64,000 nt of DNA from Paludibacterium yongneupense DSM 18731 (GCF_000422925.1 NZ_AUGZ01000023.1:34781-98780); one strand, 5' to 3'; counted from the first letter of the stretch, positions 47,234 through 57,439 are shown. Numbers and translations: made by a program. The notes: a model not told the origin generated them from the letters alone.

Positions 47234-47891
47234 GACTCGTATTCCTCTATCAGGATTGGCAGACTCACGCTGCGGTAGGTTCAGACTGAGCGTTGCCGCT
47301 ATGCAAGTCTGTTCGATAGCGAACCCATGTCCGCTCTTGATTCGAGTGTGCTCATTCCCCGGGGCGGGACAGCCTCCGTTCTGCGTCGCGTTCGCGCTTC
47401 CGGCTGGGCGCTCTGAGTCGACGGCCTAAGGCCGGGGCGAGGGAGAGAGCGGATTTCCGGGCTTTGGTCGCGATGCGAACGCGCTATCATGGACAGGCAT
47501 ACGGACTTGTGCCGCCGTAGGCCGGGTACTAGCGCCTCGCAGCGTGCCGATCGCCGCACGAATTGATCGTGGCGTCCGAACACGGTCAGGCTGCGCCCGT
47601 GATCGGCATAGTGTATGGGCGATGCACGGGCTCAAGCTGATCGTGATGTGACTCCAGCCGGAGTGGCGGGGATGGCGGGCGTGTGTCCGAATGAGCGTGC
47701 GGGGCATCTGCGCTGTATGCTCGCACGCCCCTCTGCGCCGAAGGGAGATCGAAACCCACCTGCGATGCGCGATCCTGGCAAAGGCAGGTTTCGCCGCGGG
47801 GCGGTACGATCGGGGAGAGCGGCCCCATGAAAATGGGCCGGCTGTCCGGCCAGCGATCACGACCTCTCGTCAGCGCGAGAGTTATCGTTGT
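47234..47891. other. 658-bp region without supported gene
   Basis: GC-rich frames are open on both strands, but none has family text or a ribosome site. It may hold promoters for the CsbD gene and a decayed gene. Confidence 0.45.
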
Positions 47892-48275
47892 TCATACAAA
47901 AAATGTGTTCATAGCCGCCACGTCGGACAGGAAGGTTTCAATGAATATTATCTTCCCGTCTTCTATTCGAAGGATGGTTGCCAGATATTCATCCAGTTTG
48001 ATGTCGCCTCGCTCGGCGGTATTGTGCAGATGCAAGGCGGCATCCTTCGGACCGGATAAAATATGAAGCAATTCGAATTCAAGCTGATACCCGGCAATTT
48101 TCTGTGCTCGCTCCACAATGGCTTCAGCCCCTTGTGCGGGTGACGAGATGGTATTGTCGCCTGGCAAAATCCATTTTGCGTCATCACTCAATAGTGCGCG
48201 GATGGCGGCCCAGTCGCCTTTAATCAGTGCGGCATGAAATTGCCTGGCTATCGCCCTATTAGATTCATGGTTCAT
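47892..48275 (-). CDS. NTF2-like / SnoaL-like protein
   Basis: 127 residues. RAIARQFHAALIKGDWAAIR, then LLSDDAKWILPGDNTISSPA and the strands EYLATILRIEDGKIIFIETF form the cone-shaped alpha+beta fold of ketosteroid isomerase and SnoaL-like proteins. Members of this size (nuclear transport factor 2 family) include isomerases, hydrolases and many of unknown role. It is divergent from the LysR gene at 48372 and is a likely target of it. Confidence 0.88.
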   Translation of the reverse strand: MNHESNRAIARQFHAALIKGDWAAIRALLSDDAKWILPGDNTISSPAQGAEAIVERAQKIAGYQLEFELLHILSGPKDAALHLHNTAERGDIKLDEYLATILRIEDGKIIFIETFLSDVAAMNTFFV

Positions 48276-48371
48276 GATTATTTTTCCCGGTAGTTATCGT
48301 CCTGGAAAACCATTATGGCGATGCCATGGCAGAGAATGAAATTTTCTATTTATATGTGAGGTATAACCAAA

Positions 48372-49268
48372 TTGGATATATCGCCTGAGCGACTAAAGTT
48401 GCTGGCTTCGCTGGATGCGCTGCTGGAACAGGGCAACGTGACCAAAGCGGCGCAACGGTTGCACATCAGCCAGCCGGCACTGTCGGCGCAACTTGGGCGG
48501 CTGCGGACTTTATTCGATGATGCATTGCTTGTGCCTGCCAAGCAGGGCCGGGGTATGGTGCTGACCCATCGCGCAGAAGCGATCAAAGCGCCTCTGCATC
48601 AGGCGCTGGAACGGCTCAAGCAGCTGCTGGAGGCGCCGCCGGACTTTGTTCCTGAACAGGCGCAGCGAACATTTGTCCTGATAATGAACGACAATGCTGC
48701 CAGCATGCTGGCCGGTCCTCTGCTTGCGCTCGCACAGCAGGCGAAGGCGCGAGGAGTAAGACTTGCGTTTCTGAACCTTCCCAAAAGCCGGGTCGGAGAG
48801 GCCCTGGAAAGAGGAGAAGCCGATATTGCCATCGGTACGCCGCCTGACTCCGGTGAATGGCTGATCAGTCGGCGCTTGCTGCGGGATGAATTTTGTGTGG
48901 CTTGCCGGCGCGGCCTGGTATCGGGCGCGGTGGATCTGAATACCTACCTCAGTTTGCCTCATGCCATGGTGTCGGGCGACGGCGGAAACTTTGCCAGCGC
49001 CGTAGACACGGCTTTGGCCAAGCTGGGGCTTCGGCGGGATGTGGCCATCTCGGTGCAAAACTATGGCGTCATTCCGACCATCTTGATGAGCAGCGATTGC
49101 CTGTGCACGCTGCCCAAGCGCTTTCTTGCGAGTTTTGGAATGCATCTGGAGCTCCATCCGATGCCATTTTCGTTGCCGGAATTCGCTCTTTCGGCTTTCT
49201 GGCATACGCGCTCCAGCCATGATCCGGGGCATATGTGGCTGCGCGAGCAGCTTTTCTCGATCGCATGA
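48372..49268 (+). CDS. LysR-family regulator, TTG start
   Basis: 298 residues. The helix-turn-helix is QGNVTKAAQRLHISQPALSA followed by QLGRLRTLFDDALLV. The TTG at 48372 with GAGGT 8 nt upstream gives the expected full N-terminus (LDISPERLKLLASLDALLEQ); no in-frame ATG lies at the right place. The subgroup resembles NodD/PcpR-like regulators (LPHAMVSGDGGNFASAVD). It is divergent from the NTF2-like gene with a 96-bp gap. Confidence 0.9.
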   Translation: MDISPERLKLLASLDALLEQGNVTKAAQRLHISQPALSAQLGRLRTLFDDALLVPAKQGRGMVLTHRAEAIKAPLHQALERLKQLLEAPPDFVPEQAQRTFVLIMNDNAASMLAGPLLALAQQAKARGVRLAFLNLPKSRVGEALERGEADIAIGTPPDSGEWLISRRLLRDEFCVACRRGLVSGAVDLNTYLSLPHAMVSGDGGNFASAVDTALAKLGLRRDVAISVQNYGVIPTILMSSDCLCTLPKRFLASFGMHLELHPMPFSLPEFALSAFWHTRSSHDPGHMWLREQLFSIA

Positions 49269-49365
49269 CTAATCCGTTTTGCATGCCACCCTTATCCCGC
49301 GCCAGTCTCCGCCGCGACCTTGCCGACAGGTCCGCCGTGCAGGGGCGGGCGCCCGGAATACAGGC

Positions 49366-49395
49366 AACAAAAAAGCCCTGAATGATCAGGGCTTT
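49366..49395 (-). terminator. Terminator of tRNA-Ser
   Basis: A 10-bp stem AAAGCCCTGA / TCAGGGCTTT with loop ATGA. On the minus strand it is followed by TTTTTTG, the standard intrinsic terminator just after the tRNA 3' end. Confidence 0.85.
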
Positions 49396-49407
49396 CTTGC
49401 GTTACGT

Positions 49408-49496
49408 TGGCGGAGAGAGAGGGATTCGAACCCTCGTGCGGTAAAACCGCCCACTGATTTCGAGTCAGGGCCGTTAGGCCTCTCCGGCATCTCTCC
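49408..49496 (-). tRNA. tRNA-Ser(CGA)
   Basis: 89 nt on the minus strand beginning GGAGAGATGCCGGAGAGG and ending CTCTCTCCG-CCA, with CCA encoded. The acceptor stem GGAGAGA/TCTCTCC pairs fully. The anticodon loop CTCGAAA gives anticodon CGA. The long variable arm (GGGCGGTTTTACCGC) and GGTTCGAATCC T-loop are typical of class II tRNA-Ser. It lies downstream of the symporter gene. Confidence 0.97.
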
Positions 49497-49558
49497 GTCT
49501 CAGTGAGAAACGCATTCTAGTGAACAAATCGCAGCTTGTCAAACACGAGATGCGCGGC

Positions 49559-50800
49559 TCACCGTTCCGCCGCTGTCGGCTTGAATTCGCCTTCCCACTT
49601 GGCGACGACGGCGGTGGCGATGGTGTTGCCGACCACATTGGTCGCCGAACGGCCCATATCCAGGAAATGGTCGATGCCGAGCAGCAGCAGCAGGCCGGCT
49701 TCCGGAATATTGAACTGGCTCAAGGTGGCGGCGACGACGACCAGCGAGGCACGCGGCACGCCGGCCATGCCCTTGGACGTCAGCATCAGGATCAGCAGCA
49801 TCGAGATTTCCTGCCCCAGCGACAGCTGGATGCCGTAAGCCTGGGCGATGAACATGGTGGCGAAGGTGCAGTACATCATCGAACCGTCGAGGTTGAACGA
49901 GTAGCCCATCGGCAGCACGAAGCTGGCAATTTTATTGGAACAACCGAAACGCTCGAGCTGTTCCAGCGTCTTGGGGTAAGCCGCTTCCGAACTGGCGGTC
50001 GAGAAAGCCAGCAGCAGGGGCTCGCGTACCGAACGGATCAGCGTGACCACGCGCGGTCCGAGGAAGAAGCCGCCGATCACGGTCATGATGACCCAGAACA
50101 GAATCATCACCAGATAGAACTCGCCCATGAACGTGCCGTAGGCGCCGAGCACGGTCAGGCCTTCCTTGGCCACGGTTGCGCTGATGGCGGCGAAAACGGC
50201 GATCGGGGCCAGGTACATGACGTAGGCGGTGACCTTGAGCATGATATGGGCGGCCGTATCCATCAAGTCGACCACCGGACGCGCATGCTGCCCGATGGCG
50301 GCGGCGGCGCTGCCGAAGAACAAGGAAAACACGACGATCTGCAGGATCTCGTTATTGGCCATGGCTTCGAATACGCTCTTGGGGAAGGCGTGCGTCACGA
50401 AGTCCTTGAAGGTCAGTGCCGTCTGTTTGATGCCGGACTGTGCGTGGACGTCTGGCAGCGGCAGGTTCAGCGCATGGCCGGGTTGAAACCAGTTGACCAT
50501 GATCAGACCGAGCGTCAGAGACAGCAAGGACGCGGACACGAACCAGAGCATGCTCTTGGCGCCGACGCGGCCGACTTCGCTGGCGTCGCCCATGCGTGCG
50601 ATGCCGGCGACCAGGGTGGTGAAGACCAGTGGCGCGATGATCATCTTGATCAGACGCAGGAAGATATCGGTCAGGGTGCTGATGTTGTCGGCATAGGCTT
50701 TGCTGGCTTCGGGGCCGCCCAGGCTGCGACACAGATAGCCGACGACGATGCCTAGCACAAGCGCCAGCAGGATGTAGCGGGTGAGGTGTTTGGATTTCAT
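49559..50800 (-). CDS. Dicarboxylate/amino acid:cation symporter (DAACS)
   Basis: 413 residues with eight or more membrane helices and re-entrant loops. Family signatures are IKMIIAPLVFTTLVAGIA, FSTASSEAAYPKTLEQLERF (Ser-rich hairpin 1) and the substrate/Na-binding helices MGYSFNLDGSMMYCTFATMF and LTSKGMAGVPRASLVVVAAT. It imports glutamate, aspartate or C4-dicarboxylates with protons or sodium. Whether it is DctA- or GltP-like cannot be settled by eye; the sequence SSEAAYPKTLE is closer to GltP-type. Monocistronic. Confidence 0.92.
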   Translation of the reverse strand: MKSKHLTRYILLALVLGIVVGYLCRSLGGPEASKAYADNISTLTDIFLRLIKMIIAPLVFTTLVAGIARMGDASEVGRVGAKSMLWFVSASLLSLTLGLIMVNWFQPGHALNLPLPDVHAQSGIKQTALTFKDFVTHAFPKSVFEAMANNEILQIVVFSLFFGSAAAAIGQHARPVVDLMDTAAHIMLKVTAYVMYLAPIAVFAAISATVAKEGLTVLGAYGTFMGEFYLVMILFWVIMTVIGGFFLGPRVVTLIRSVREPLLLAFSTASSEAAYPKTLEQLERFGCSNKIASFVLPMGYSFNLDGSMMYCTFATMFIAQAYGIQLSLGQEISMLLILMLTSKGMAGVPRASLVVVAATLSQFNIPEAGLLLLLGIDHFLDMGRSATNVVGNTIATAVVAKWEGEFKPTAAER

Positions 50801-51038
50801 GGGTCTCTGTTCCCTGTTTTGCGATGAAAGTCACCCCGTGCGGGGCATGAAGGCCCGTTTCTTTTCGCCGGAAAACTGGCGCAAGAAGGGCATCCGGCGC
50901 GGACGTGGCCGGTTATTGTGGTTGTGGTGAGTCCTTCCTGCCGCAGCGGCGGGAAGTGGGCGCGATTATAGACAAGTCGGCACGGACTGTCTTACGCAAT
51001 CTGCGGGCAAGGCGGGCGGCGGGCGCAGGGGAGGGCTG
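50801..51038. other. Intergenic region upstream of the symporter
   Basis: No gene is seen. It should contain the symporter promoter on the minus strand. Confidence 0.4.
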
Positions 51039-51317
51039 TCAGTGGTGGATGTCGAGCGTCACGTCGCCGCGTTCGCGGGCGATGGTCTCCAGTATTTCAA
51101 GGATGGAAGCGTAGAGGTCGATGCCCAGGCCCTGGCGCGCAATGTCGGTATCGCGCCAGTAGATTTCGAACGGGCCGACGACTCCGTGTCGCAGCGCATC
51201 GTACAAGGCGTCGAGCGAGTAGACCTGCCCGCCCGGCAACGGCAGTTGGAGGGTCAGTTGTTCCAGCAACATATCCAGGCTGCGGATATGCCGCAATTCG
51301 CAGGAACGAATCCGCAT
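51039..51317 (-). CDS. Barstar-like protein
   Basis: 92 residues from ATG 51317 (MRIRSCELRHIRSLDML), with GAGG 9 nt upstream. LPGGQVYSLDALYDALRHGV and PFEIYWRDTDIARQGLGI match the barstar fold (barnase inhibitor, YhcO type). No barnase-like ribonuclease gene is adjacent, so it is an orphan inhibitor or has another role. It lies in the same direction as murI and mrp, 59 bp downstream of murI. Confidence 0.82.
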   Translation of the reverse strand: MRIRSCELRHIRSLDMLLEQLTLQLPLPGGQVYSLDALYDALRHGVVGPFEIYWRDTDIARQGLGIDLYASILEILETIARERGDVTLDIHH

Positions 51318-51376
51318 TGGCGGCATCCTCAAAGACGGGGTGAGACAAGACGGGGAGGGTAAACCCCGCCTTCTCT

Positions 51377-52183
51377 TTATAGTCGATGCGGCTGCGACGG
51401 GGGTGTCTGTTCCAGCGGATGCGACTCGACCGGATAGGCGGCCCCTATCATGGCTGGCAGGTGCGCGGCCATGTCGCAGGCGTCGGGCGAGGTGGTGATG
51501 AAGCGGTAGCGAGGGAGGCGGCCAGGGGCGGCCTGGTCCGCGAGCAGGGACCGCACGCGCCGCGCGATGGCGTGCGCGGGGTCGTCCAGCGTTACGCCGT
51601 CGCCCGCCAGTTCACGGATCAGCGGCTCGAGAAACGGGTAGTGCGTGCAACCGAGCACGATATGGTCAACGCGCTCGCGCAGCAGCGGCGCCAGTGCCTC
51701 GCTGACCACCTTGCGGGTGTGGGCGCTGTCGAGATCTCCGGCTTCTACCCGCTCCACCCAGCCTGTCCCGGGCTGCGACAGCACGGCGACACCGTCGGCA
51801 TGCTGTTCGATCAGGCTGCGTACGCGATCGCTGGCCAGCGTCGCCGGTGTGGCCAGAACCCCGATGCGGCCGTTGCGGCTGGCCGCCGCGGCCGGTTTGA
51901 TCGCCGGCTCAACGCCGACGATGGGTATCGCCAGCTCGCGGCGCAGTGCCTTGACCGCCACCGTGGTTGCCGTATTGCAGGCCACCACCAGCAGCTTCGC
52001 TCCCTGCTGTTCGAGAAAATGCCCGGCCTGCAGCGTGCGCCGGGTGATTTCGGCCCGGCTGCGGCTTCCGTAGGGCGCATAGGCCTGGTCGGCGAGATAG
52101 GTGATCGGCCAGTCTGGCAGCGCTTTGGACACGGCGCGCCAGATGGAAAGCCCGCCGAGGCCGGAGTCGAACATCGCGATCAT
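51377..52183 (-). CDS. murI: Glutamate racemase
   Basis: 268 residues. FDSGLGGLSIWRA at the N-terminus, catalytic Cys in VVACNTATT near residue 72 and the second Cys in VLGCTHYPFLEPLI near 183 are intact. It interconverts L- and D-glutamate to supply D-Glu for peptidoglycan. An ATG three codons later (MFDSG) is an alternative start. It begins 3 bp after the mrp stop, so the genes are coupled. Confidence 0.96.
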   Translation of the reverse strand: MIAMFDSGLGGLSIWRAVSKALPDWPITYLADQAYAPYGSRSRAEITRRTLQAGHFLEQQGAKLLVVACNTATTVAVKALRRELAIPIVGVEPAIKPAAAASRNGRIGVLATPATLASDRVRSLIEQHADGVAVLSQPGTGWVERVEAGDLDSAHTRKVVSEALAPLLRERVDHIVLGCTHYPFLEPLIRELAGDGVTLDDPAHAIARRVRSLLADQAAPGRLPRYRFITTSPDACDMAAHLPAMIGAAYPVESHPLEQTPPSQPHRL

Positions 52184-52186
52184 GGC

Positions 52187-53275
52187 TCAGTCGTTCTGTA
52201 TGACTATTTTCGGGAATTTGCTGCTGAAATCCTGCGCTTTCTGCGCGACGCGCAGTGCAACCTTGCGCGCGATTTCGCGATACAGCGCCGCTACCTGGCC
52301 GTCAGGATCTGCCGCGACAGTCGGACACCCCTGATCGGTGGACAGGCGGATGCCGATGTCGAGCGGCAGCGAGCCGAGCAGGTCGACGCCGTACTGTTCG
52401 GCCATGCGCGCGCCGCCGCCTTCGCCGAAGATAGGCTCGGCGTGGCCGCATTGCGAGCAGATGTGGATTGCCATGTTCTCGACCAGACCGATGATGGGAA
52501 TGCCGACCTTCTCGAACATGGTGAGTCCCTTGCGTGCATCCAGCAAGGCGATGTCCTGTGGCGTGGTCACGATCAGGGCGCCGGTGACCGGGACCTTCTG
52601 CGCCAGCGTCAGCTGGATGTCGCCGGTGCCCGGCGGCATATCGATGACCAGATAGTCGATGTCGTCCCAGCGCGTGTCGTTGAGCAGTTGCTGCAGCGCC
52701 TGACTGACCATCGGGCCGCGCCACACCATCGCCTGGTCGCTTTCGACCAGATAGCCGATAGACATGGTCTGGATGCCGTGATTGATGAGCGGCAGCAGGC
52801 TCTTGCCGTCCGGGCTTTCCGGGCGTCGGCCCTGCAGGCCCATCATCAGCGGTTGCGAGGGGCCGTAAATGTCGGCGTCGAGAATGCCGACGCGCGCCCC
52901 TTCCTGCGCGAGTGCCAGTGCGAGGTTGACCGCCGTGGTCGACTTGCCGACCCCCCCTTTGCCCGAAGCGACGGCGATGATGTTTTTGACCCCCGGCAGC
53001 AGAGACACGCCGCGCTGGACCGAGTGCGAGGTGATCTGGCTCGACACCGACACCGTGACCGCGTGTTGCGGCGCGAGCGGCGTCAGTACGGCGGCGAATT
53101 CGGCGCGCACGCGTTCGAACTGGCTCCGCGCCGGGTAGGGCAGGGCCACGGCGACGGCTAAAGTGTCCTCGCCCAGCGTGATCGAGCGAATGGCTTTGGC
53201 GCCGTAAGGTTTGAGGGTCAGCGGGTCGATCAGGGTCGACACGGCCTGCATGATTTGGGTTTCGGTGAGTGCCAT
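52187..53275 (-). CDS. Mrp/ApbC-family iron-sulfur carrier ATPase
   Basis: 362 residues from ATG 53275 (MALTETQIMQAVSTLIDPL); earlier in-frame ATGs at 53338 and 53371 are possible but none has a strong ribosome site. The N-terminal MIP18-like domain is followed by the deviant Walker A VASGKGGVGKSTTAVNLA, Walker B VIDMPPGTGD and the C-terminal CSQCG motif in HICSQCGHAEPI that holds a shared 4Fe-4S cluster. It transfers Fe-S clusters to apoproteins. Confidence 0.93.
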   Translation of the reverse strand: MALTETQIMQAVSTLIDPLTLKPYGAKAIRSITLGEDTLAVAVALPYPARSQFERVRAEFAAVLTPLAPQHAVTVSVSSQITSHSVQRGVSLLPGVKNIIAVASGKGGVGKSTTAVNLALALAQEGARVGILDADIYGPSQPLMMGLQGRRPESPDGKSLLPLINHGIQTMSIGYLVESDQAMVWRGPMVSQALQQLLNDTRWDDIDYLVIDMPPGTGDIQLTLAQKVPVTGALIVTTPQDIALLDARKGLTMFEKVGIPIIGLVENMAIHICSQCGHAEPIFGEGGGARMAEQYGVDLLGSLPLDIGIRLSTDQGCPTVAADPDGQVAALYREIARKVALRVAQKAQDFSSKFPKIVIQND

Positions 53276-53562
53276 GATTGCGGAGCGGTCCTGGGTATCG
53301 GGCTTGCCCGTGAACAGTCGAGTCAGTCTGGATAGCATAAGGGTGTGCCGGGAAGGCGGTATATCCGGCAATTCTAGTCCGTCCGGCTTGACGCTGTCGA
53401 TTGGGCCATCATAGCCCAGCGCGCCCGCCGCTGCAGCGCCGATGTATCTTTATGTCGAGTTATTTTGTGTGCAACCGTGTTTTCCGCTACACTACCGCCC
53501 CTTCCGCTTTTGCGGCTTGCGCAGCACGCATCCCGCCGCCGGTCCCCCATTTAAGGTTTTCC

Positions 53563-54789
53563 ATGCACATTGCTCCGACCCGCGCGGCCTTGACGCCGTC
53601 TGCGCTGGTGTTTCCGCTGGCTCTGGTCCTGTTCGAATTCGCGGTCTACATCGCCAACGACATGGTGCAGCCGGCCATGCTTGCAGTGACGCGCGATCTT
53701 GGCGTCGACTCGTCCTGGGTTCCGACATCGATGACGGCCTTCCTGCTCGGCGGCGCGCTGTTGCCGTGGCTGATGGGGCCGTTGTCCGATCGCATCGGCC
53801 GCCGTCCTGTGATGCTGTGGGGCGTCGCCCTGTTCATCGTTTCCTGCCTCGCGATGCTGTCCGTGCACTCGATTACGGGTTTCATCGCCCTGCGCCTGAT
53901 GCAGGGCATGGGACTGTGTTTCATCTCTGCGGTCGGCTACGCCTGCCTGCAGGAAGCGTTCGCCGAGAAGGCGGCAGTCAAGGTTACGGCGCTGATGGCT
54001 AATGTGGCCTTGCTGGCACCGTTGGCCGGTCCGCTGGCGGGAGCGGCACTGATCCGCATCTGGCCGTGGCAGGCCGGCTTTATCGTGATCGCCGCTTTGT
54101 CGGGGCTGGCGCTGGTCGGCCTGTGGTTCAGCATGCCCGAGACCGTGCAGCGCGACCGGCGTCCGCTGGAGTTGGCGGTCATGCTGCGCACCTACCGCGC
54201 GCTGCTCGGCAACCGCCGCTTTATGTCCTCGACGCTGTGCATTCCGTTGCTGGCCTTGCCGCTGATGGGCTGGGTTGCGATTTCGCCGTTGATGCTGGTC
54301 GAGGCCTGCGGTTTGTCGACCCGCGACTATAGTCTGTGCCAGTTGCCGGTCTTCGGCGGTCTGATTCTCGGTAATCTGGCCCTGGTGCATTTGACCGAGC
54401 GCTGGCCGCTCGGCTTGTCGGTCAAAGTCGGCGCACTGCCGGTCGTGGCAGGCATGGCATTGCTGCTGGCCGGCAGCGGGCGCCCGCTGTGGATGGTGAC
54501 CGGGATGAGCGTGATGGCATTCGGAGAGGGGCTGGCTTTCGCCGTGCTATACCGCTTTGCGCTGACGGCGACCGCACACGCCAAAGGCTGTGTCGCTGCC
54601 GGCATGGCAATGCTGTGCATGCTTTGTTATGCGTCCGGTATCGAGATGCTGCGCCGTGCCTACCTCGCCGCCGGCATCGCCGGCTTTGCCGCGGTAGCCA
54701 TGGCATTTGCCTTGCTGTTCTGCGCGCTGGCTCTGCCCATGGTCAACGCCGCCATGGCCGAGCGCGCGCCGGCGCCTGTCGGCGCGTGA
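53563..54789 (+). CDS. MFS efflux transporter, MdfA type
   Basis: 408 residues from ATG 53563, with TAAGG 6 nt upstream. Twelve membrane helices. FPLALVLFEFAVYIANDMVQ carries the membrane-embedded acidic residue of MdfA in helix 1, and GPLSDRIGRRPVMLWG is the MFS motif A. RLMQGMGLCFISAVGYACL is drug:H antiporter motif C-like. It would export lipophilic cationic drugs in exchange for protons. It ends 63 bp before metG. Confidence 0.87.
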   Translation: MHIAPTRAALTPSALVFPLALVLFEFAVYIANDMVQPAMLAVTRDLGVDSSWVPTSMTAFLLGGALLPWLMGPLSDRIGRRPVMLWGVALFIVSCLAMLSVHSITGFIALRLMQGMGLCFISAVGYACLQEAFAEKAAVKVTALMANVALLAPLAGPLAGAALIRIWPWQAGFIVIAALSGLALVGLWFSMPETVQRDRRPLELAVMLRTYRALLGNRRFMSSTLCIPLLALPLMGWVAISPLMLVEACGLSTRDYSLCQLPVFGGLILGNLALVHLTERWPLGLSVKVGALPVVAGMALLLAGSGRPLWMVTGMSVMAFGEGLAFAVLYRFALTATAHAKGCVAAGMAMLCMLCYASGIEMLRRAYLAAGIAGFAAVAMAFALLFCALALPMVNAAMAERAPAPVGA

Positions 54790-54852
54790 GCACCGCAGGC
54801 TGCGTCCGGGCTGCTATACTGCTTCGTTCGAGATTTTGAAAAAGGCCACTGC

Positions 54853-56901
54853 ATGACAACGCAACGCAAAATTCTGGTGACGAGCGCGCTGCCCTACGCC
54901 AACGGCGCAATCCACCTCGGGCATATGGTTGAGCATATCCAGACCGATATCTGGGTGCGCTTCCAGAAGATGCGTGGCCATGTCTGTCACTATGTGTGCG
55001 CTGACGATACGCACGGCACGCCTATCATGCTGGCTGCGCAGAAGCAGGGCATCGAGCCCGAGGCGCTGATCGAACGCGTGAAGACCGAGCATCTGGCCGA
55101 TTTCACCGGCTTCAATATCGGCTACGACAACTACTACAGTACCAACTCGCCCGAGAACAAGGCGTTTTCGGAACAGATCTACCTGGCTTTGCGTGCGAAC
55201 GGCAAGATCGCCAGCCGGACCATCGAGCAGTTGTACGATCCGGAAAAGCAGATGTTCCTGCCCGACCGTTTCGTGAAGGGAGAGTGCCCCAAGTGCGGCG
55301 CGAAAGACCAGTACGGCGATAATTGCGAATCTTGCGGCGCCACTTATGGTCCGACCGATCTCAAGAATCCGTACTCGGCCGTCTCCGGCGCTCGTCCGGT
55401 GCTCAAGACATCGGAGCATTACTTCTTCCGGCTGGGCGAGTGCGCGGATTTTCTCAAGCAATGGACGTCGGGCAGCAGCACGCTGGCCGACGGCACCCGG
55501 CAGCCGCATCTGCAAGCCGAATCGCTCAACAAGATGAACGAGTGGATCGAAGGCGGGCTGCAGGACTGGGATATCTCGCGTGACGCGCCGTATTTCGGCT
55601 TCGAGATTCCCGATGCGCCGGGCAAGTATTTTTACGTGTGGCTGGATGCGCCTATCGGTTATATGGCGTCGTTCAAGAATCTGTGCGATCGCATCGGCGC
55701 CGATTTCGGCGAATTTCTGGACGCGGGTTCGACCACCGAGATGTACCACTTCATCGGCAAGGACATCCTGTATTTTCACGCGCTGTTCTGGCCGGCGATG
55801 CTGGAAAACTCGGGTTTCAGAACGCCGACCGGCGTTTTCGCGCACGGGTTCCTGACCGTCGATGGCCAGAAAATGTCCAAGTCCCGCGGCACTTTCATCA
55901 CCGCCCGAAGCTATCTCGACTGTGGCTTGAACCCGGAATGGATGCGCTATTACATCGCCGCCAAGCTCAATGCCCGCATCGAGGATATCGACTTGTCGCT
56001 GGAGGACTTCGTCGCCCGCGTCAATTCCGATCTGGTCGGCAAGTTCATCAATATTGCTTCGCGTGCGGCCGGTTTCATCAGCAAGCGCTTCGGTGGCCGT
56101 CTGGCCGCCCGCATCGATGATGCCAGCCTGCTCGACAGCTTGGCGCAAGCCGCGCCTTCGCTGGCGCAAGCCTTCGAGGCGCGCGAGTTTTCGCGCGTGC
56201 TGCGCGATGTGATGGGGCTGGCCGACGCGGTCAATGCCTTTGTCGATGCGAACAAGCCGTGGGAGCTCGCGCGCGAAGAAGGACAGGACGCACGTTTGCA
56301 GCAGGTCTGCACCGTGTTGATCAATGCTTTCCGTCTGCTGACGATCTACCTCAAACCGGTGCTGCCGCGCCTGGCCGCCGACGTCGAAGCTTTCCTGCAG
56401 ATTCCGGCCCTGAGCTGGGACGATGCCGACAGCCTGTTGCTGGATCACGAGATCCGACCGTATCAGCATCTGATGACGCGGGTCGAGCCGAAGCAGATCG
56501 ATGCCCTGATCGAAGCCAACAAACAAAGCATCGCCCCGGCGGCGCCCGCATTCGAAGCGCTGGCCGAAACCATCACCATCGACGACTTCGCCAAGATAGA
56601 CCTGCGTATCGGAACGGTGCTCGACTGCCAGTTTATCGAGGGCTCCGACAAGCTGTTGAATTTTACCGTCGACCTCGGTTTCGAGACGCGGACCATCTTC
56701 TCCGGCATTCGCAAAGCCTATGCCGAGCCCAGGGACCTGATCGGGCGCAAGGTGGTGGTGGTCGCCAATCTCGCACCGCGCAAGATGCGTTTCGGCGTGT
56801 CCTCGGGCATGATCGTGTGCGCCTCGGGCGAAGATGACAACTCGGGCCTGTTCCTGCTGGATGCCGATGAAGGGGCTATGGCCGGTATGCGTATCGGTTA
56901 A
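54853..56901 (+). CDS. metG: Methionyl-tRNA synthetase
   Basis: 682 residues. The HIGH-type motif is [14 protein letters not shown], the KMSKS motif is [12 protein letters not shown], and a zinc ribbon [18 protein letters not shown] lies near residue 143. The C-terminal OB-fold tRNA-binding domain ([20 protein letters not shown], about 575-682) is present, so the enzyme is the full dimeric E. coli type. It charges both initiator and elongator tRNA-Met; the initiator tRNA gene lies 0.8 kb downstream. Confidence 0.98.
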   Translation: MTTQRKILVTSALPYANGAIHLGHMVEHIQTDIWVRFQKMRGHVCHYVCADDTHGTPIMLAAQKQGIEPEALIERVKTEHLADFTGFNIGYDNYYSTNSPENKAFSEQIYLALRANGKIASRTIEQLYDPEKQMFLPDRFVKGECPKCGAKDQYGDNCESCGATYGPTDLKNPYSAVSGARPVLKTSEHYFFRLGECADFLKQWTSGSSTLADGTRQPHLQAESLNKMNEWIEGGLQDWDISRDAPYFGFEIPDAPGKYFYVWLDAPIGYMASFKNLCDRIGADFGEFLDAGSTTEMYHFIGKDILYFHALFWPAMLENSGFRTPTGVFAHGFLTVDGQKMSKSRGTFITARSYLDCGLNPEWMRYYIAAKLNARIEDIDLSLEDFVARVNSDLVGKFINIASRAAGFISKRFGGRLAARIDDASLLDSLAQAAPSLAQAFEAREFSRVLRDVMGLADAVNAFVDANKPWELAREEGQDARLQQVCTVLINAFRLLTIYLKPVLPRLAADVEAFLQIPALSWDDADSLLLDHEIRPYQHLMTRVEPKQIDALIEANKQSIAPAAPAFEALAETITIDDFAKIDLRIGTVLDCQFIEGSDKLLNFTVDLGFETRTIFSGIRKAYAEPRDLIGRKVVVVANLAPRKMRFGVSSGMIVCASGEDDNSGLFLLDADEGAMAGMRIG

Positions 56902-56923
56902 GTTGCTCTTGTGCTATAACTAT

Positions 56924-56959
56924 ACCGCTTGGCGTGCAAACGCCAGGCGGTTTTTTTTT
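56924..56959 (+). terminator. Intrinsic terminator of metG
   Basis: ACCGC-TTGGCGT / ACGCCA-GGCGGT stem with loop GCAA, followed by nine Ts. A classical Rho-independent terminator. Confidence 0.93.
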
Positions 56960-57128
56960 CTGTGCGTTTTGCGGGAATTTTCCCTCGTAAACAAAGCTTA
57001 ATTTGCGACTGTTAGAGTACAAAAGCACTATTAACAAAAGCCATTTCGTTGTAGTCTAACTAAACAACTCTATGTGAAACTAATCACAACAATGCTCGTT
57101 TTGTGTAATGCCGATAAGAAGGAAAATA

Positions 57129-57317
57129 ATGAAAATCAGCCAACTCCAACCAGGTCATCAAATCCTGGAACATGACGATACCGGTAGAACCAACCGCTTT
57201 GAAGTCGTCAGCATCCGACAGGTCGGAAAAATGTTCGAAGTGACATTTCTCTCTGCCCTCGGACTGAGCAGCGCGTTGTATCCTGCCAATGCTTTCGTCG
57301 CAACCGCCGCCGCTTGA
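57129..57317 (+). CDS. Small conserved-looking protein, unknown
   Basis: 62 residues from ATG 57129 with GAAGGAAAATA upstream. MKISQLQPGHQILEHDDTGR and NRFEVVSIRQVGKMFEVTFL suggest a small beta-barrel or SH3-like fold. It ends LGLSSALYPANAFVATAAA. I do not know a family. The upstream 56960-57128 is AT-rich and looks like a strong promoter region. A hairpin follows. Confidence 0.65.
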   Translation: MKISQLQPGHQILEHDDTGRTNRFEVVSIRQVGKMFEVTFLSALGLSSALYPANAFVATAAA

Positions 57318-57340
57318 GGGCCGGCTTAGTTCCACTCTCC

Positions 57341-57364
57341 AAAAAGGGCCGCTTCCGCGGCCCT
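57341..57364 (-). terminator. Hairpin with T-run on the minus strand
   Basis: Stem AGGGCCGC / GCGGCCCT, loop 4, with TTTTT following on the minus strand; on the plus strand only a weak T-run follows, so it may also end the small gene at 57129. Confidence 0.6.
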
Positions 57365-57439
57365 GCTGCTTTCTGGGGGTGTCGCAAGCGCAGTGTCGGC
57401 GGCGGCCGTGCCGGGGGCCGCTTTCGCGCATGGGCAGAC

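Noticed and set aside
47299..47860. Overlapping Arg-rich frames in the gap after the CsbD gene
   Set aside because: Arg/Pro/Ser-rich composition typical of noncoding GC-rich DNA; no conserved motif.
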